Program-made: the position numbers and the translations under genes | Part shown: positions 40,906 through 51,640 of the stretch, in pieces | Position numbering within the stretch: the stretch's first letter is position 1 | How the letters are laid out: every line of letters begins with the position of its first letter | Source of the DNA: Ascarosepion bandense | Taxonomy: Eukaryota; Mollusca; Cephalopoda; Sepiida; Sepiidae | Assembly (NCBI GenBank): GCA_037127315.1 | Contig: JBBBDQ010001294.1 | Coordinates: 271,001 to 335,000, forward strand | Direction: 5' to 3' | Length of the DNA stretch: 64,000 nucleotides | Notes under the pieces: model-generated | Seen by the model: only the letters and a program-made list of their open reading frames with translations | The model's database searches: none | Told to the model about the DNA's origin: nothing

Positions 40906-40989
40906 AAAATACATTTACAATCACACAGTGAAAAATAAGACATTCTTAACTTCATACATAAATAATATAGAGTCGTTGCATACATATCC

Positions 40990-41296
40990 TGGCATGTCTA
41001 CCCATTACATGGTAGATTGCCACCTTCACTTCTTCAGTCCATAAAACACTCCAATGAATGATTGGAATGAATCAGCAAGTTTGATAGAATGAGGTAATTC
41101 TAAGATTCTATGTATTAGTTTAAATTTATTTTTATGACAGCATTTGAAAATTTTTTCATTTCTTTGATTTAATAATTGGCTAGTTTCTCTGAATTTGTTA
41201 ATTCTAATCTTTTCATATAAGCATAAACTGCATCTGTTTCTGAATGTATTTGGGATTTGAGATTTCCCTATAATCTTCCATTCAATCTGTGGGAAG
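40990..41296 (-). pseudogene. Element G: distal GIY-YIG and cysteine block, split by a LINE
   Basis: Minus-strand reading QIEWKIIGKSQIPNTFRNR, then CSLCLYEKIRINKFRE, LLNQRNEKIF and KCCHKNKFKLIHRI. The same order (WKI, CxLCLxEK, LLN, CxHxxK) is found at 58300-58440. The upstream half of this domain is at 42850-43190, on the other side of the LINE insertion. I infer a Penelope-type or related endonuclease protein because of the GIY-YIG half. Confidence 0.65.
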
Positions 41297-42845
41297 AGAT
41301 AGATTGATTGATTGATTGTGTTTAATGGCCTATCAACCTCCAAAGGGTCATTTAAGGCCAAAAGGTATTTTTGCTTTCAGAGTTGTTTGTCTTTAAGCTT
41401 TCAAAGTTGGTTGTTTTCGACCTTTCTTTTAAGGGAATTTTTTTTTTTTTTTAAAGAGGGTAATGAGCAGTGGTGAATAGTGTTTTGGGGTTTTTTTTGT
41501 ATGGAAGGGATTTAGAATTTCGTATATAGTCTAATTTCTAAAAGAAATTAGAATATTTTGCTTGGGTTGACATTGTTAAATAGATCTTTTAAATTGTTTG
41601 ATCTGTAATATTTTGATCGAATGGAGTTGAAGTCATAGCAGCTTAACAAAAAGTGTTTCACTGTGAAGGGTTCCTGGCATCCAGTGCATATCGGGGGTTC
41701 TTTGTTTTTCAGTAGGTATGAATGGGTAATCTGGGTATGTCCTATTCTTAGTCTAGTTAATGTAACTTCTTATCTTATGGTAGCCTGGATACCATTTGCC
41801 GATGGTAGGTTGGATATTTTGGAGCGTATTGTTTGGGCTATTATTCCATGTTTCATGCCATTTAGTTCTGATAAATTTGTGGATTGTTGGTTTGAAGTCG
41901 GAGTAGGGGATCTTGACATCAGATACATTTTGATGTAATAATTTTTTGCTGCTGAATCAGCCCTCTCATTGCTATGGATGCCAATATGACTTGGTATCCA
42001 GCAGAGTTTAATGATTTTGTTTTTGGAGAGCTGGTTAAATCTATATAGAAGTTTGATGATAAGTGGATTGGTTGATTCTTTGTTTCTTAGAGAAGCAAGA
42101 GTAGATTTAGAATCTGTGAAGATGATAAAGTTCTTGAGTTGATTTGTTGAGATAATGTCAAGGGCTAAGTTGATGACTAGAATTTCAGCACTATAAATCA
42201 AGGCTTTATCTGGAATTCATTCTAGTAATTCCGTGTTATTGAGGATGGCAGCGCATCCTACTCTGTCTTTCTTTTTAGATCCATCAGTATATATGCAGGC
42301 ATAATCGGGGAAGTTATCTATAATAGAGAGGGTTTCTTCTTGAAAGGTGGCTGAATTTGTTTTTGCTTTAGAGTATCTGGTTAGGTTCATCAGAATTGTA
42401 GGTTGTTCCAGCAACCATGGGGGTGTTTCTGGAATAATGACCTTGTGTATGTCATTTATGTCTATTTGTGTTTCAGTAATAAGTTCCTCCATGCAGAGAC
42501 TGAATGCTTTAATGATTTTTTTTCTTTTTGATGGAAGAAGTTGTGGTTGAAAAACTATTTTGTGGACAGAATTTGATGGATTAGAGGCTAGTTTTATGTA
42601 GTATTGCATTCCAAGTTTTTGTCTTCTTAGTTTTAGCGGAGGTTCATTTGCCACAGTATATAGGCTTTCCACCAGGGAAGTGGTGAAAGCACCTGACACA
42701 AGTCTCAGACCTTGATGATGGATGGTCTCCAGTTTTTTAAGGTATGATTTTCTGGCTGATCCATATATGAAGCATGCGTAATCAAGTTTGGAACTGATCA
42801 AGGTTTGGTATAATTTAGCAAGTGTTTTTTATCTGCACCCCATAA
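41297..42845 (-). pseudogene. I/Nimb-like LINE 3' half with RNase H, 5' truncated
   Basis: From the 5' side (42845) the reading starts WGADKKHLLN, then SSKLDYACFIYGSARKSYLK (RT connection) and LVSGAFTTSLVESLYTVANE. RNase H follows: CIYTDGSKKKDRVGCAAI (first Asp), AEILVINLAL (Glu), FTDSKSTLASL (Asp) and CWIPSHIGIHSNERADSAAK (His-Asp). A frame change lies near 42210. It continues to the C-terminal block CTGCQEPFTVKHFLL in another frame and a 3'UTR ending GGAGGTTGATAGGCCATTAA with tail (AATC)n at about 41306-41322. RNase H residues are intact; the copy is dead through truncation and shifts. Confidence 0.88.
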
Positions 42846-43195
42846 GCTACTACTCTTAGAAGTTGAATGGTTGAAAGATTGCTTATGATTATACAGGCAT
42901 TGTTTACATGGTCTGGCAGAAATTCCTATATATACTTTTTTCTTGTTTCTGAGTTCACTAGGATAAATGGTTGCTTGGTATATGACCTTTTTGTATCTGT
43001 ATATACCTCTAACTGGGCATTTGTTTTTGACTCTACAATTACAGGAGGTTTATTCAGTATACTATTATTGTATGAATTGATGATGATATTAATGTTGTTA
43101 GTGCAGGAATAACTAATTTCTAATGTTTTCCTTTTTAAAATTTTACTTAGTGGGTTGTTCTGCTTAAAATGTTTGTTGACCAGTTTCAGAAAATG
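42846..43195 (-). pseudogene. Element G: proximal half with GIY-YIG motifs
   Basis: Minus-strand reading from 43190: GQHFLKLVNKHFKQNNPLSK, ILKRKTLEISYSCTNNINII, then after a shift CNCRVKNKCPVRG, KKVIYQATI and KKVYIGISARPCKQCLYNHK with SFN. VIY and VYIG are the GIY and YIG strands, and R and the following NHK are the expected nuclease residues. It ends abruptly at STSKSSSL (42850), where the Nimb-like LINE begins. Confidence 0.7.
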
Positions 43196-43210
43196 CTGCC
43201 CAATATTAAT

Positions 43211-43263
<53 letters not shown>

Positions 43264-43305
43264 TCTCTATTATATATATATCCTACCTATTATAATAAAG
43301 ACTGT

Positions 43306-43345
<40 letters not shown>

Positions 43346-43480
43346 GTATTTTCCTCCTGTCATTTGGATAATATTTTTCTTATATCTTATGTAAGATATC
43401 CAATAGTAAATACATCAATATATGGGCCCACTCATAATAAAGTATTTTACAATACATTTATATACTGAATATTGATATAT
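43196..43480. repeat. (TA)n, (TG)n microsatellites
   Basis: TA tract 43213-43262, TG tract about 43303-43320, TA tract to 43343, then AT-rich unique sequence. Confidence 0.9.
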
Positions 43481-43689
43481 TATACACATAATAATGCTGT
43501 TGTATGAGTGACATAACCTGAATGAATTCTCTTCTAATTGATTTTCAACAAAAATTTGCTTAAAAATTTTAGTTTACATCTTATTTTTCATTTTGTAACT
43601 ATTAGAACAAGTAAGAAATTTTGATAATTTTTTTTATAAATCTGAGAACAGCAAATAAATCATACATAGATGCAAAATAAGTTTCATAA

Positions 43690-43862
43690 AAAATGACTGA
43701 CAGGGTACAGCAGTTAAGATTTTTTATTTGATTTTTCTTGTGCTCTTATTTATAACTTTTCTGGACATAAATTATGTAGAAATTGTCCAATTGTTCTCTA
43801 TGTCCAAGTGCTTTTGGCTATAATTTCAGCCATTATCACAAAAGATTTTATTTTTAGTTTTA
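43690..43862 (-). repeat. Dispersed repeat R6, minus-oriented copy
   Basis: The reverse complement has GATAATGGCTGAAATTATAG, AAAAGCACTTGGACAT and CAATTTCTACATAAT. Forms an inverted pair with 44755-44945. Confidence 0.6.
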
Positions 43863-43939
43863 CTTTTTTACATTTCATTTATTACAGAAAACAATCCACA
43901 CATTCAGTTAAAAGCATAGAGGTGGTATTATGGCAGAAA

Positions 43940-44030
43940 TACAAAATTATATATATATATATATAAAGAGAGAGGTATATGTATGTTTTTCCTAACATTG
44001 TTTATATATATATATATATAAACATATTTA

Positions 44031-44065
<35 letters not shown>

Positions 44066-44070
44066 TCATC
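43940..44070. repeat. Cluster of (TA)n microsatellites
   Basis: TA tracts at about 43948-43966, 44004-44022 and 44035-44063. Confidence 0.85.
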
Positions 44071-44163
44071 TATCACTCTTCAAATTTTTCTTTCTATCAC
44101 TCTTTTTAAATCTGTTTTTTATGCTTTACCTTAGTTAGATATGCATTTACCTTTGATGTGCAT

Positions 44164-44407
44164 TGTTGTGCTAGTTGAAGACATTGTATTCACTTACATG
44201 TAAATACCCTTGGGAAAGGTATTAATCTATCTCATATCTTTGCCGGTACAGATTAAATAGCAGGATAGATTGAGTTCTGTAGCCTGGGTTGGCAACCAGT
44301 CTATCAGAGAAAGTAATGACAACCTACTGCAGGAAAATCTTCTGCCTAGTCTGTCATGTCTCATTTGAGACATGATTGCCCATGCATGTATCATGTATGG
44401 CACTTAA
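44164..44407 (+). mobile_element. SINE-T3, 5' truncated, plus strand
   Basis: Body from TTGTATTCACTTACATG through CCTTGGGAAAGGTATTAATC, AGTAATGACAACCTACTGC and GAGACATGATTGCCCATG to ATGGCACTTAACTCAC. The tRNA-like head is missing. Confidence 0.75.
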
Positions 44408-44453
44408 CTCACTAACACCTTTGAATTTTAATTATATCTTTCTATCTGTATAT

Positions 44454-44517
<64 letters not shown>

Positions 44518-44754
44518 GCATTTGTGCATGAATCTTTCATTTATCCAAGTTTCATAAAAAAATGAAAGATGAGGTATTATGGTTAAGTTTTTTTTAGGTA
44601 ATTTTGATGTAAATATAAATAAAAAAGTCCAACACTTCATAATATCAACTGTGAACATGCCAACAATGTGTTTATCATGTTCAGAATACATACACACATA
44701 CACACACACACACACATGACTCTACACTCATGCATAAACACTACACATATTCAA
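44408..44754. other. (CA)n(TA)n microsatellite and AT-rich DNA, no gene
   Basis: ACAC tract 44457-44490 joined to TA tract up to 44515. A second CA tract lies at 44690-44715. Confidence 0.7.
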
Positions 44755-44945
44755 TCACACACAAAATAAAATCCATTCTCAATAATGGCTAAACGTATAG
44801 CTGAAAGTGCTTGAAAAAAGAAAACATTTTGACAATTTTTATATCATTTGTGTTGAAAAGAAAAAAATCATAAAATCGCATGAAAAATTACATAAAAACT
44901 AAGCCATAATAACTTGTCTGTCATTTCTATTGAAACTGAAAAGAT
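44755..44945 (+). repeat. Dispersed repeat R6, copy 3
   Basis: AATAATGGCTAAACGTATAG, CTGAAAGTGCTTGAA and CAATTTTTATATCATTTG. Collinear with 26462-26650. Confidence 0.7.
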
Positions 44946-45059
44946 CTGAAGTAATGTCTGGATGTAATCACACTAAAAAATATATTTTAGGATCATACAA
45001 ACCCAAATAAAAGTGTTTAAGATCCTTAAAAATTTTTCCTTAACTTTGAAAACTTCCAG

Positions 45060-45275
45060 TTGTATATTCGTAAAATTTCCTGTTGCTTGTTTGAAAGCAT
45101 TCGAAAATCAATAATTATAAATTGACTGAAGATACCAAAAAATTGAAACCAAGGTTGTGTAAATAACCGATTTTTTCTAAATGAAAAATATTCAAAAGCT
45201 CTATATTATATATGTATTGAGTAATTTTTAATACAACTGTATACTGATCTAATATGACCAAAAACTGGTTAACAA

Positions 45276-45306
<31 letters not shown>
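45060..45306 (+). repeat. R3 copy ending in (TA)n
   Basis: Contains ATTCAAAAGCTCTATATTAT, TGTATTGAGTAATTTTTAAT and ACTGATCTAATATGACCAAA, the R3 3' half, then TA repeat to 45306. Confidence 0.6.
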
Positions 45307-45310
<4 letters not shown>

Positions 45311-45570
45311 ATATGTTTAGTAGTACAAAACCTAATTACTGTTATAAACAGACAAAAATATTTTTTGTTACCACCCATAATGGTGGTGTTTTCCTTAAAA
45401 AACAAAAATGCAAAATTGGTTGGCTAACCAGTTTCACACTTTGCTCAAGAGAGCCAAATCAATGTAAGTAAAGAAATAACATTTAAATAAAAAAATGCAG
45501 ATGTAGAGACGGGGAGAAGTGTCCCCAAAAATGTCAAATTAATTTAATTACAACTCTTACCCATAGGGCC

Positions 45571-46185
45571 TTGATGATCTGCTCTAAAACTAAGTTAGAT
45601 GACAAACTCAGGTTTATTACTACCACTCTCTGTAATAATACCTATTCATTGGATGTTGTCCAATCAGTGATTAGGAATACAGTATTTGAATTCAATAGAG
45701 TTAAACAAATCACAGTACCAAGATGTCTTGTGTACCTGCTCCTTCCTTGGCTGGCTTCTGTTAGTGATAGATTTGCTAAATGGGTTTTGGTTGCAGTTCG
45801 ACACTTATTTTGCTGCAAATACTTCGTGTTTTTTTTCTAAATCTGTCTTTTCTTCTATATGGAAGGATGTTCTCCCCCAAACCATAATAGCTCATTGATT
45901 TATATGTTTTAATGTAGTTGTGGATAAAACTACATAACTACATAGGAAGAACTGCACACAGACTAGATCCTAGAATTCCAGAATTTGGACTATTCCTTGT
46001 CTGATAGGCTGATCAACACCTATGGGTTTTCTATTGTGAAATACCTTATTGAAAACCATAATTGTGCTGCTAGCTTCAGTGTGGACACATTTTCTATCTT
46101 AAGCATGTCCCACTCAAGTTACCACCTCAAAGTTTTGAAGGCCATCTACATTCAATCTTTAAAGCTCTCTCTGTGCAAATGAGCA
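45571..46185 (+). pseudogene. Penelope-like element C-terminal region (linker, GIY-YIG, tail)
   Basis: Reading: NTYSLDVVQSVIRNTVFEFN and RCLVYLLLPWLASVSDRF, which is the block linking RT and nuclease. Then, in a shifted frame, FAANTSCFFSKSVF and WKDVLPQTIIAH-stop-FICFN, the region just before GIY-YIG. After more stops comes the tail INTYGFSIVKYLIENHNCAA, FSILSMSHSSYHLKVLKAIY and QSLKLSLCK. The same tail is at 11216. No RT upstream. Several stops. Confidence 0.72.
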
Positions 46186-46430
46186 GATGTGCATTGTGGT
46201 GCATTGGATATTGGCTCGGGACGAGAAATTGGGGAGCCAAGTTCGAATTCCAGCTGAATTCATTGCATTCACTTATGCGCAAATACTCTTGGGAAAGGTA
46301 TTAATCAATCTACCGCAGAAAGCAATGGCAACTTACTGCGGGATAATATTCTGCCCAGTCAGTCATGTCTCTTTCAAGACATGATCGCTCAAGCGTGTAT
46401 CACGTATGGCACTTAACTGACTGACTGACT
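46181..46430 (+). mobile_element. SINE-T3 insertion with 8-bp target duplication
   Basis: Starts GAGCAGATGTGCATTGTGGT and has the tRNA-like head (GGTGCATTGGATATTGGCTC, AAGTTCGAATTCCAGC). The middle is deleted (GGTATTAATC joins CTACCGCAGAAAG), and it ends with tail (CTGA)n. GTGCAAAT flanks both sides (46173-46180 and 46431-46438). It lies exactly at the end of the Penelope-like coding relic. Confidence 0.9.
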
Positions 46431-46436
46431 GTGCAA

Positions 46437-46652
46437 ATAGTAAGAGCATAATTTGGCCTTAAACTCATATCCATTTAGTATTTTTTATCCCCCTTTCTAC
46501 ATCTCCATTCTTTTATTTTTTAAAACATTAATTTCTTTATTCATTTTGATTTGGCTCTGTTGAGTAAGGTGCAGGACCAGTTGCCCAGCCCCTTTTTTAT
46601 GTTTATGTAAAAAAAAATACCATCATTATTGGTGGTAACAAAACATAACAAA

Positions 46653-46706
<54 letters not shown>

Positions 46707-46762
46707 TCACTTATAGCATCATTCTCCAGACCCATTCTTCATTAATCTAATTTCAGTCAAAT
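46437..46762. other. Unique AT-rich DNA with (TA)n 46660-46704
   Basis: No gene motif. One CA/TA microsatellite. Confidence 0.6.
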
Positions 46763-47045
46763 AAGTGTCATACGTGGTACATGCTTGGGCAATCATGTTT
46801 TGAAAGAGACATTACTGACTGGGCAGAAAATTTTCCCGCAGTAGGTTGCCATTACATTCTGCGGTAGACTTGTTCTCAATCAAGGTTATAGAACCCAATG
46901 TCCTGTTATTTGATCCCTAGCTGGAGGGAAAAGAAGGATTAATACCTTTCCTAACAGTATTTGTGCATAAATGAATGCAAGGAATTCAACTCAGTTCTCT
47001 GATTTCTCATTCCAATTTGATATGCATTGCACCACAACACACATC
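46763..47045 (-). mobile_element. SINE-T3, near full length, minus strand
   Basis: The reverse complement has GTGTGTTGTGGTGCAATGCA, a damaged B box, GTTAGGAAAGGTATTAATCC, CTACCGCAGAATGTAATGGC and an ATGATTGCCCAAGC tail. More diverged than 63303-63612. Confidence 0.8.
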
Positions 47046-47119
47046 CTGACCTAATCTAACTTATGTCCAGCTAATACTTAAAAATAAATGAAATAATACT
47101 AATTCCCTTTTCAACAAGA

Positions 47120-47250
47120 GAAATCGGTAAGCTGAGTTCAAATTCCAGTTGAATACCCTGCATTCATTTAAGCACTGGTACCCTTGGGAAAGGTATTAAT
47201 CCGTTCCTTCCCTCCAGTTATGGGTTAAATAACAAGGGTAAGACTTGGGG
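47120..47250 (+). mobile_element. SINE-T3 5' fragment, plus strand
   Basis: GAGAAATCGGTAAGCTGAGT, TCAAATTCCAGTTG and CCTTGGGAAAGGTATTAATC. It stops after TGGGTTAAATAACA. Confidence 0.65.
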
Positions 47251-47374
47251 ACCCTGCCCTTAAAAACAAATTCCAATGAATCTTGATACTCGAAAAGAAA
47301 AAAGGATTATTAGACACAAAACTTATATAAAAACAACAATAAACTGTTGAAAGCAAAAGGTATTACCAGCAATA

Positions 47375-47461
47375 AATAAATAAAATTTAGTTGGCAATAA
47401 ATGACCCGCTGAGGTTGATATGCCATAAAACAAAACAACCAACAAACAACTTTTCAACAAA
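47375..47461 (+). repeat. I/Nimb-type LINE 3' end with (AACA)n tail
   Basis: GGCAATAAATGACCCGCTGA, GGTTGATATGCCATAAAACA, then CAACCAACAAACAAC. Homologous to the Nimb-like LINE 3' end at 41297-41380 and to 50175-50240. Confidence 0.65.
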
Positions 47462-47811
47462 AGATACCAACAAAAACAAATTTGTCACATCAAGCTGAGT
47501 ATCACTGAACCACACAGAAGTGACAACAGCATTCCTCACACATACACACACACACATGTAAATATAAACTATCCAGTCAAATACAAAATCATTGAATTGT
47601 CTCTTTACATTTCATTTCTACATTTTAATGATTTTTATAGAAATGACATCTACAGACTTTTCCTCACACACATACTCTTATGCACTTATATTAACTAATA
47701 TTACCATCCAACATATAACTATCACACACTTTGCCAAAAATATTTCAAAATATTCCACGCACATATATTTAAAAAAATTATTATTAAAAAAAAACAAAAT
47801 ATATATATATA
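47462..47811. other. No recognised gene; short CA tract
   Basis: AT-rich sequence with CACACACACA at 47545 and TA tract at 47799-47815. Confidence 0.5.
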
Positions 47812-48140
47812 TATATTTTATAATCGTGTCACTCCAAGCAAGGTATTTTACTGCCACTGTTGTGCAGGGGGTTACATAGGAGGAATGTTATTAAAAAGAG
47901 TGACAGGTTGCAGGTTGTGTCAGGAAGAGTGTATGAGAAGGAAGAGAATACGGATAAGTGGGGTGGACGGAGAAAAAAAGCATGAGAGAGGGGATGTAAG
48001 TTAGTGAGACAAGAGGTGACTATTGACTTTACATTTGAATTCTTGAAGATTGTAGCTGTCGAGAAAACAAGTATGCGGAAGGGAATTCCACAGGCAAGAA
48101 GTGCAATAAAAGAAGCTGCTGGAGTAGATATAAATCTATG
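47812..48140 (-). pseudogene. LINE-B C-terminus and 3'UTR, minus strand
   Basis: From the right, minus-strand reading contains LWNSLP, CFLDSYNLQEFK and NSHLL, then a pyrimidine-rich 3'UTR and, at 47815-47880, the reversed motif GTGTCACTCCAAGCAAGG with GTTGTGCAGGGGGTTAC. The plus-strand frame across it (48004-48489) is antisense to this. Confidence 0.75.
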
Positions 48141-48589
48141 GCTGGTTACTCATATCCAAGGATGCTTGTCTACTGAGTTGGGGAGGAGACTGGCTAATCC
48201 CTGTTGCAAACAACTGCACAGGCATATCAGCATTTGTTCAACAACCACAGAGCCTACCTGTGATTTATGTGGCTACTATACTGAACAGACCTTATTTACA
48301 GTTTCTGGGAGAGAGCGTGTTACCTTGCGGGAACAACCATCTGAACAAAACAAGGATGTGCAAACTCTCGGTCATGATGACTTTTGCGACTTTATACTAG
48401 CACAACCACCAATGACTCCCAAAGATCCTTTCAATCCAACTTCACTTATATGGCTTTCAGGCACTTTCAAAAGGTGCCGCATACTATAGTCGCATCTTCC
48501 AAACTGAAAACATCAAGAAGTTACCTTCCTGACATATTGACCATGGTTAGATCTGAACCCAGGCTTCATAGTCTTATATATTTACATGT
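48141..48589. other. Unclassified sequence with higher GC
   Basis: A plus-strand frame runs to 48489 (includes CDLCGYYTEQTLFTVSGRE), but its first third is antisense LINE-B and no domain is recognised in the rest. Possibly part of an unknown repeat that ends in R2 at 48590. Confidence 0.35.
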
Positions 48590-48780
48590 ATATGCACCTG
48601 ATGATTGCATGATGCATGAAACTCCAATTCATGCCATCAACATAGGACAATATGTATGTTCTAAAAATAATTTAAAATAAATATTCATAGCTCTATTTCT
48701 ATATTGAGCACTGTTTTAAATTAATGTTTTGAATGTTGTTAATATTTTCTTTGTTCCTTATTCATTTGAATATATATATA
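48590..48780 (+). repeat. Dispersed repeat R2, copy 2
   Basis: CACCTGATGATTGCATGATG, GCATGAAACTCCA and TATTGAGCACTGTTTTAAAT. Matches 12636-12800. Ends at a (TA)n tract. Confidence 0.6.
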
Positions 48781-48904
48781 TAAGAAAAATTAAGGCAGAT
48801 ACATTATTTCATGGTAAATCGGAAGTGTAGGCCTATTTCAGGCGAACCATCATCAGCTTCCGTCTTTATTGTACAAAAGATTTTACATGATTAAAATATA
48901 TATA

Positions 48905-49015
48905 GCTATTGGGCATGTATAATGATGATATACATGCTAAAAAGTCTGCCTCCTTCAGTTGGAGTCTAACAATTCCGATGAGCTGTGATACAGCGAGACA
49001 GATCTGTCTGCGGAT

Positions 49016-49047
<32 letters not shown>
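48905..49047 (+). mobile_element. SINE-T2 fragment ending in (TA)n
   Basis: Reads CTATTGGGCATGTATAATGA, GATGAGCTGTGATACAGCGA and CAGATCTGTCTGCGGATGAC, with the tRNA-like A/B region deleted. TA tract to 49047. Confidence 0.75.
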
Positions 49048-49049
<2 letters not shown>

Positions 49050-49164
49050 GCTCATACTGCATTGAGTACTTTTTTTATTAACACCTGAATAATATTTTTA
49101 TACAGGTGTATACCTACATATGCATATTTATTAATTCCCATAACTATATATATAATCAAATCTG

Positions 49165-49262
49165 TTTTTTTTATTTAAAATTAATATAGTTTTCATTGCG
49201 ATACAGAAATTTCTTTCCATGTCACAATGTAAGCTATATTAATTTTAAATTTAAAAAAACAA
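49165..49262. mobile_element. Minimal R4 hairpin
   Basis: GTTTTTTTTATTTAAAATTA at the left pairs with TAATTTTAAATTTAAAAAAAC at the right. The centre is GATACAGAAATTTCTTTCCATG. This is the inner part of the R4 terminal repeats joined without an interior. Confidence 0.65.
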
Positions 49263-49366
49263 ATTTAATTATATTATGCGCCACAAATATTTTGTATTGA
49301 GAACTTTTTAAAAAAAAGTATATGCCAGGAAACTCAGAATTCAAAAAATGTTGGTTCTTTTCATCT

Positions 49367-49367
<1 letters not shown>

Positions 49368-49420
<53 letters not shown>
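49368..49420. repeat. (TA)n microsatellite
   Basis: About 25 uninterrupted TA units. Confidence 0.9.
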
Positions 49421-49422
<2 letters not shown>

Positions 49423-49429
49423 AGTTATT

Positions 49430-49790
49430 ATTGTTATAATAATAGCATAGTGCAACTCAAAAGATGTTAAGTTTCAGTGTTCAATACACTGTCATCAGGC
49501 AGTGAGTGAAATGTGGTTCATTAACTGGGTCATATATATATATTGATAAGAAAATTTTAAATAACAAAATCAAACTTAAAAGTAACAAATGCCACCATAT
49601 GAGATGATTGTAGCATACTAGTCATCTTTATAATCTAGTAATTCTGCTTTTAAAATGTAACTTTATGGCTTTACATCTATTTCTTCAAAATCGTTTTTTA
49701 TATATATTACCAGAACCATTTAAGACTAATATTTCATCTTTTTATTGTTCTTACTCTTTATTTTCAATCTTGTCAAAGGTCCTGGTTATG
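49430..49790 (+). mobile_element. Element G internal-deletion derivative
   Basis: The left terminus (ATAGCATAGTGCAACTCAAA, CATCAGGCAGTGAGTGAAAT, ATTGATAAGAAAATTTTAAA) matches 57590-57740. It is joined to the 3' segment ACCATTTAAGACTAATATTT, CTTTTTATTGTTCTTACTC that matches 58670-58740. The nuclease coding part is missing. Confidence 0.55.
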
Positions 49791-50170
49791 ACGGTAAACT
49801 GCATCCGGCAGCAAGGCCTCTGGTTGGGAGCTTGTGAGGTGCATGGAACCACCTCATAATTACTGTTGTTCTCAGGTCCACCCTGACCCAGAGTGGTAGC
49901 ACCTGTTAAGGTCCCAGCTATGGGCAAATAGTTAACTCCCCCAAACTGGGGTCAAAACACTATGAAAGTATATGAATAGACTTTTATAGAAAAATATTCA
50001 TTTTTGAAGGAAAAAATATTACCAGTAATACATTTTTGGATACAAAATTAGAGACATCTTCAGTTTTCTAAAATAAAAAATTTTAAAAATTAAAAAAAAA
50101 TTTTTTTGCATCAAAATCTGACTAAATCAAACTTCTCACAATAACTAAACATTAAAAAAAAATACCTTAA
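49791..50170. other. Unclassified sequence
   Basis: A GC-richer piece (GCATCCGGCAGCAAGGCCTC, GACCCAGAGTGGTAGCACC) is followed by AT-rich DNA. It could be a LINE 5'UTR fragment; not recognised. Confidence 0.35.
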
Positions 50171-50174
50171 AACC

Positions 50175-50280
50175 ATACCTTTTTGGCAATAACCCACTGA
50201 GGTTGACATGCTGTTAAACAAATCTCAAACTCAAATCTCATCAAGGGTGTGTGCGTATATATATAAATAGTATAGATATA

Positions 50281-50327
<47 letters not shown>

Positions 50328-50330
50328 ATT
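50175..50330 (+). repeat. I/Nimb-type LINE 3' end fragment and (TA)n
   Basis: TTTTTGGCAATAACCCACTG, AGGTTGACATGCTGTTAAAC matches 47375-47440. A TA tract follows (50286-50326). Confidence 0.55.
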
Positions 50331-50377
50331 TATAATTTAACAACCAACATACTGAAATTATTTGTTTGAACATTAAT

Positions 50378-50740
50378 TTTAATCGATACCTGTATATGAG
50401 TAGATATTCTGTTTTTAATTAAACAGTATATTTATATAAGAAAACTTTACAGGCCTTAAAATTTTTGAGAAATCTTGTCAGGAAAATGTATGTTATTCCA
50501 CAAGATTTGAACCTGTGACCCATAACAACATAGGGGAAACCATTAATTGATCTGAGGCATCTTTGACCACTCAATTACGAATGATTTTACAGTCTAAACA
50601 AAGCCAAATTAAGTCTCATAGACACAAATTTTCGATTTCTCATGAATAATAATCTTTGCTCTGAAAGTGTATCGTCATGTAAACAGACAATGTTTCAGAA
50701 AGTTCTGAAGCTTAACAAAATGGAATTAATAACTGACATA
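50378..50740 (-). mobile_element. SINE-T1, minus strand
   Basis: Begins with the tail block GAGTAGATATTCTGTTTTTA. The tRNA-like part is reversed: CACAAGATTTGAACCTGTGA (B box complement), CACTCAATTACGAATG. A further partial tail copy follows at 50745-50830. Confidence 0.7.
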
Positions 50741-50869
50741 TTTAATTGATACTCATATCTGAGTTTATATCTTTTCATTAAACAGTATATTTATATATAC
50801 AACTGTAACAGCCTTAGTATTTTTGAGAAATTTTCTTAGGGAAATGTGACCAAATACAGGAATTCTTTG

Positions 50870-51083
50870 ATTAGTGCTAGTACAGTCTATATCAGCAACA
50901 ATAAAAAAATAAATTTTCCCAATAGTTAAAATAAAAAATGTTTTACCGCATTAATCAAGCATTATGTATGCATGAATTTTGGTACATAAAAATATTAGCA
51001 TATTAATTGTATTAATCATATGCACATTAATTTCCTCTATCAGAATTGCTACTGGTCAGATCAAGAACTTTTCATGCCTAGTG

Positions 51084-51115
<32 letters not shown>

Positions 51116-51361
51116 TTTAATGTATGCATATATTTGTGGGTTTGTATTAACTGATTAATCAGTCATATAAAAGAGAATTTATACAATTAACTTAAAAGCT
51201 TAAATGTTATCATTACAAATAAGTAACTTTATGTCTATCTTTTATCTAATTATCTATCTATCTATCTATCTATATATATATATATATATATATTTATTAT
51301 TCTATATTTTTGTAGATATATCTGTATCTTCACAGACACACATATAACTAAGAATATAGAT
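50870..51361. other. AT-rich DNA with (TA)n and (TATC)n, no gene
   Basis: TA tract 51087-51115; TATC followed by TA at 51246-51292. Nothing else recognised. Confidence 0.5.
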
Positions 51362-51640
51362 GAGGGTCAATTTGAAAGTAATGAATCCCATTTTATTGCA
51401 CCAGCCGATAATGCCAGAGGGTGATGTTGGTGTTTTGCCAGTAGCAGTAGAACATTCCCACCAATAGTCCAAAATTGCAAAGTAAATTTAGAAATGAGCA
51501 TGCATACAAAATTTTTAGTCAGTGAAGTTCAACAACAATTGCTCAATGTTTACAAAAACCAAATAGAGGATGTAAGCACAGCTATGTTCTGAGTAATAAA
51601 TTTTGACTGTGGCTACAATATTATATATGACTGTAGCTCA
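51362..51640 (+). pseudogene. Possible mariner relic (terminal repeat and HTH fragment)
   Basis: Starts GGGTCAATTTGAAAGTAATG, like a mariner terminal repeat. At 51510-51590 it reads FLVSEVQQQLLNVYKNQIED and VSTA, similar in order to the first helix-turn-helix of mariner-type transposases but missing several residues. No catalytic motif is present. Confidence 0.4.

Noticed and set aside
48004..48489. Plus-strand frame of 161 codons
   Set aside because: The first third is antisense to a LINE-B C-terminus. No recognisable domain in the rest and no second copy.
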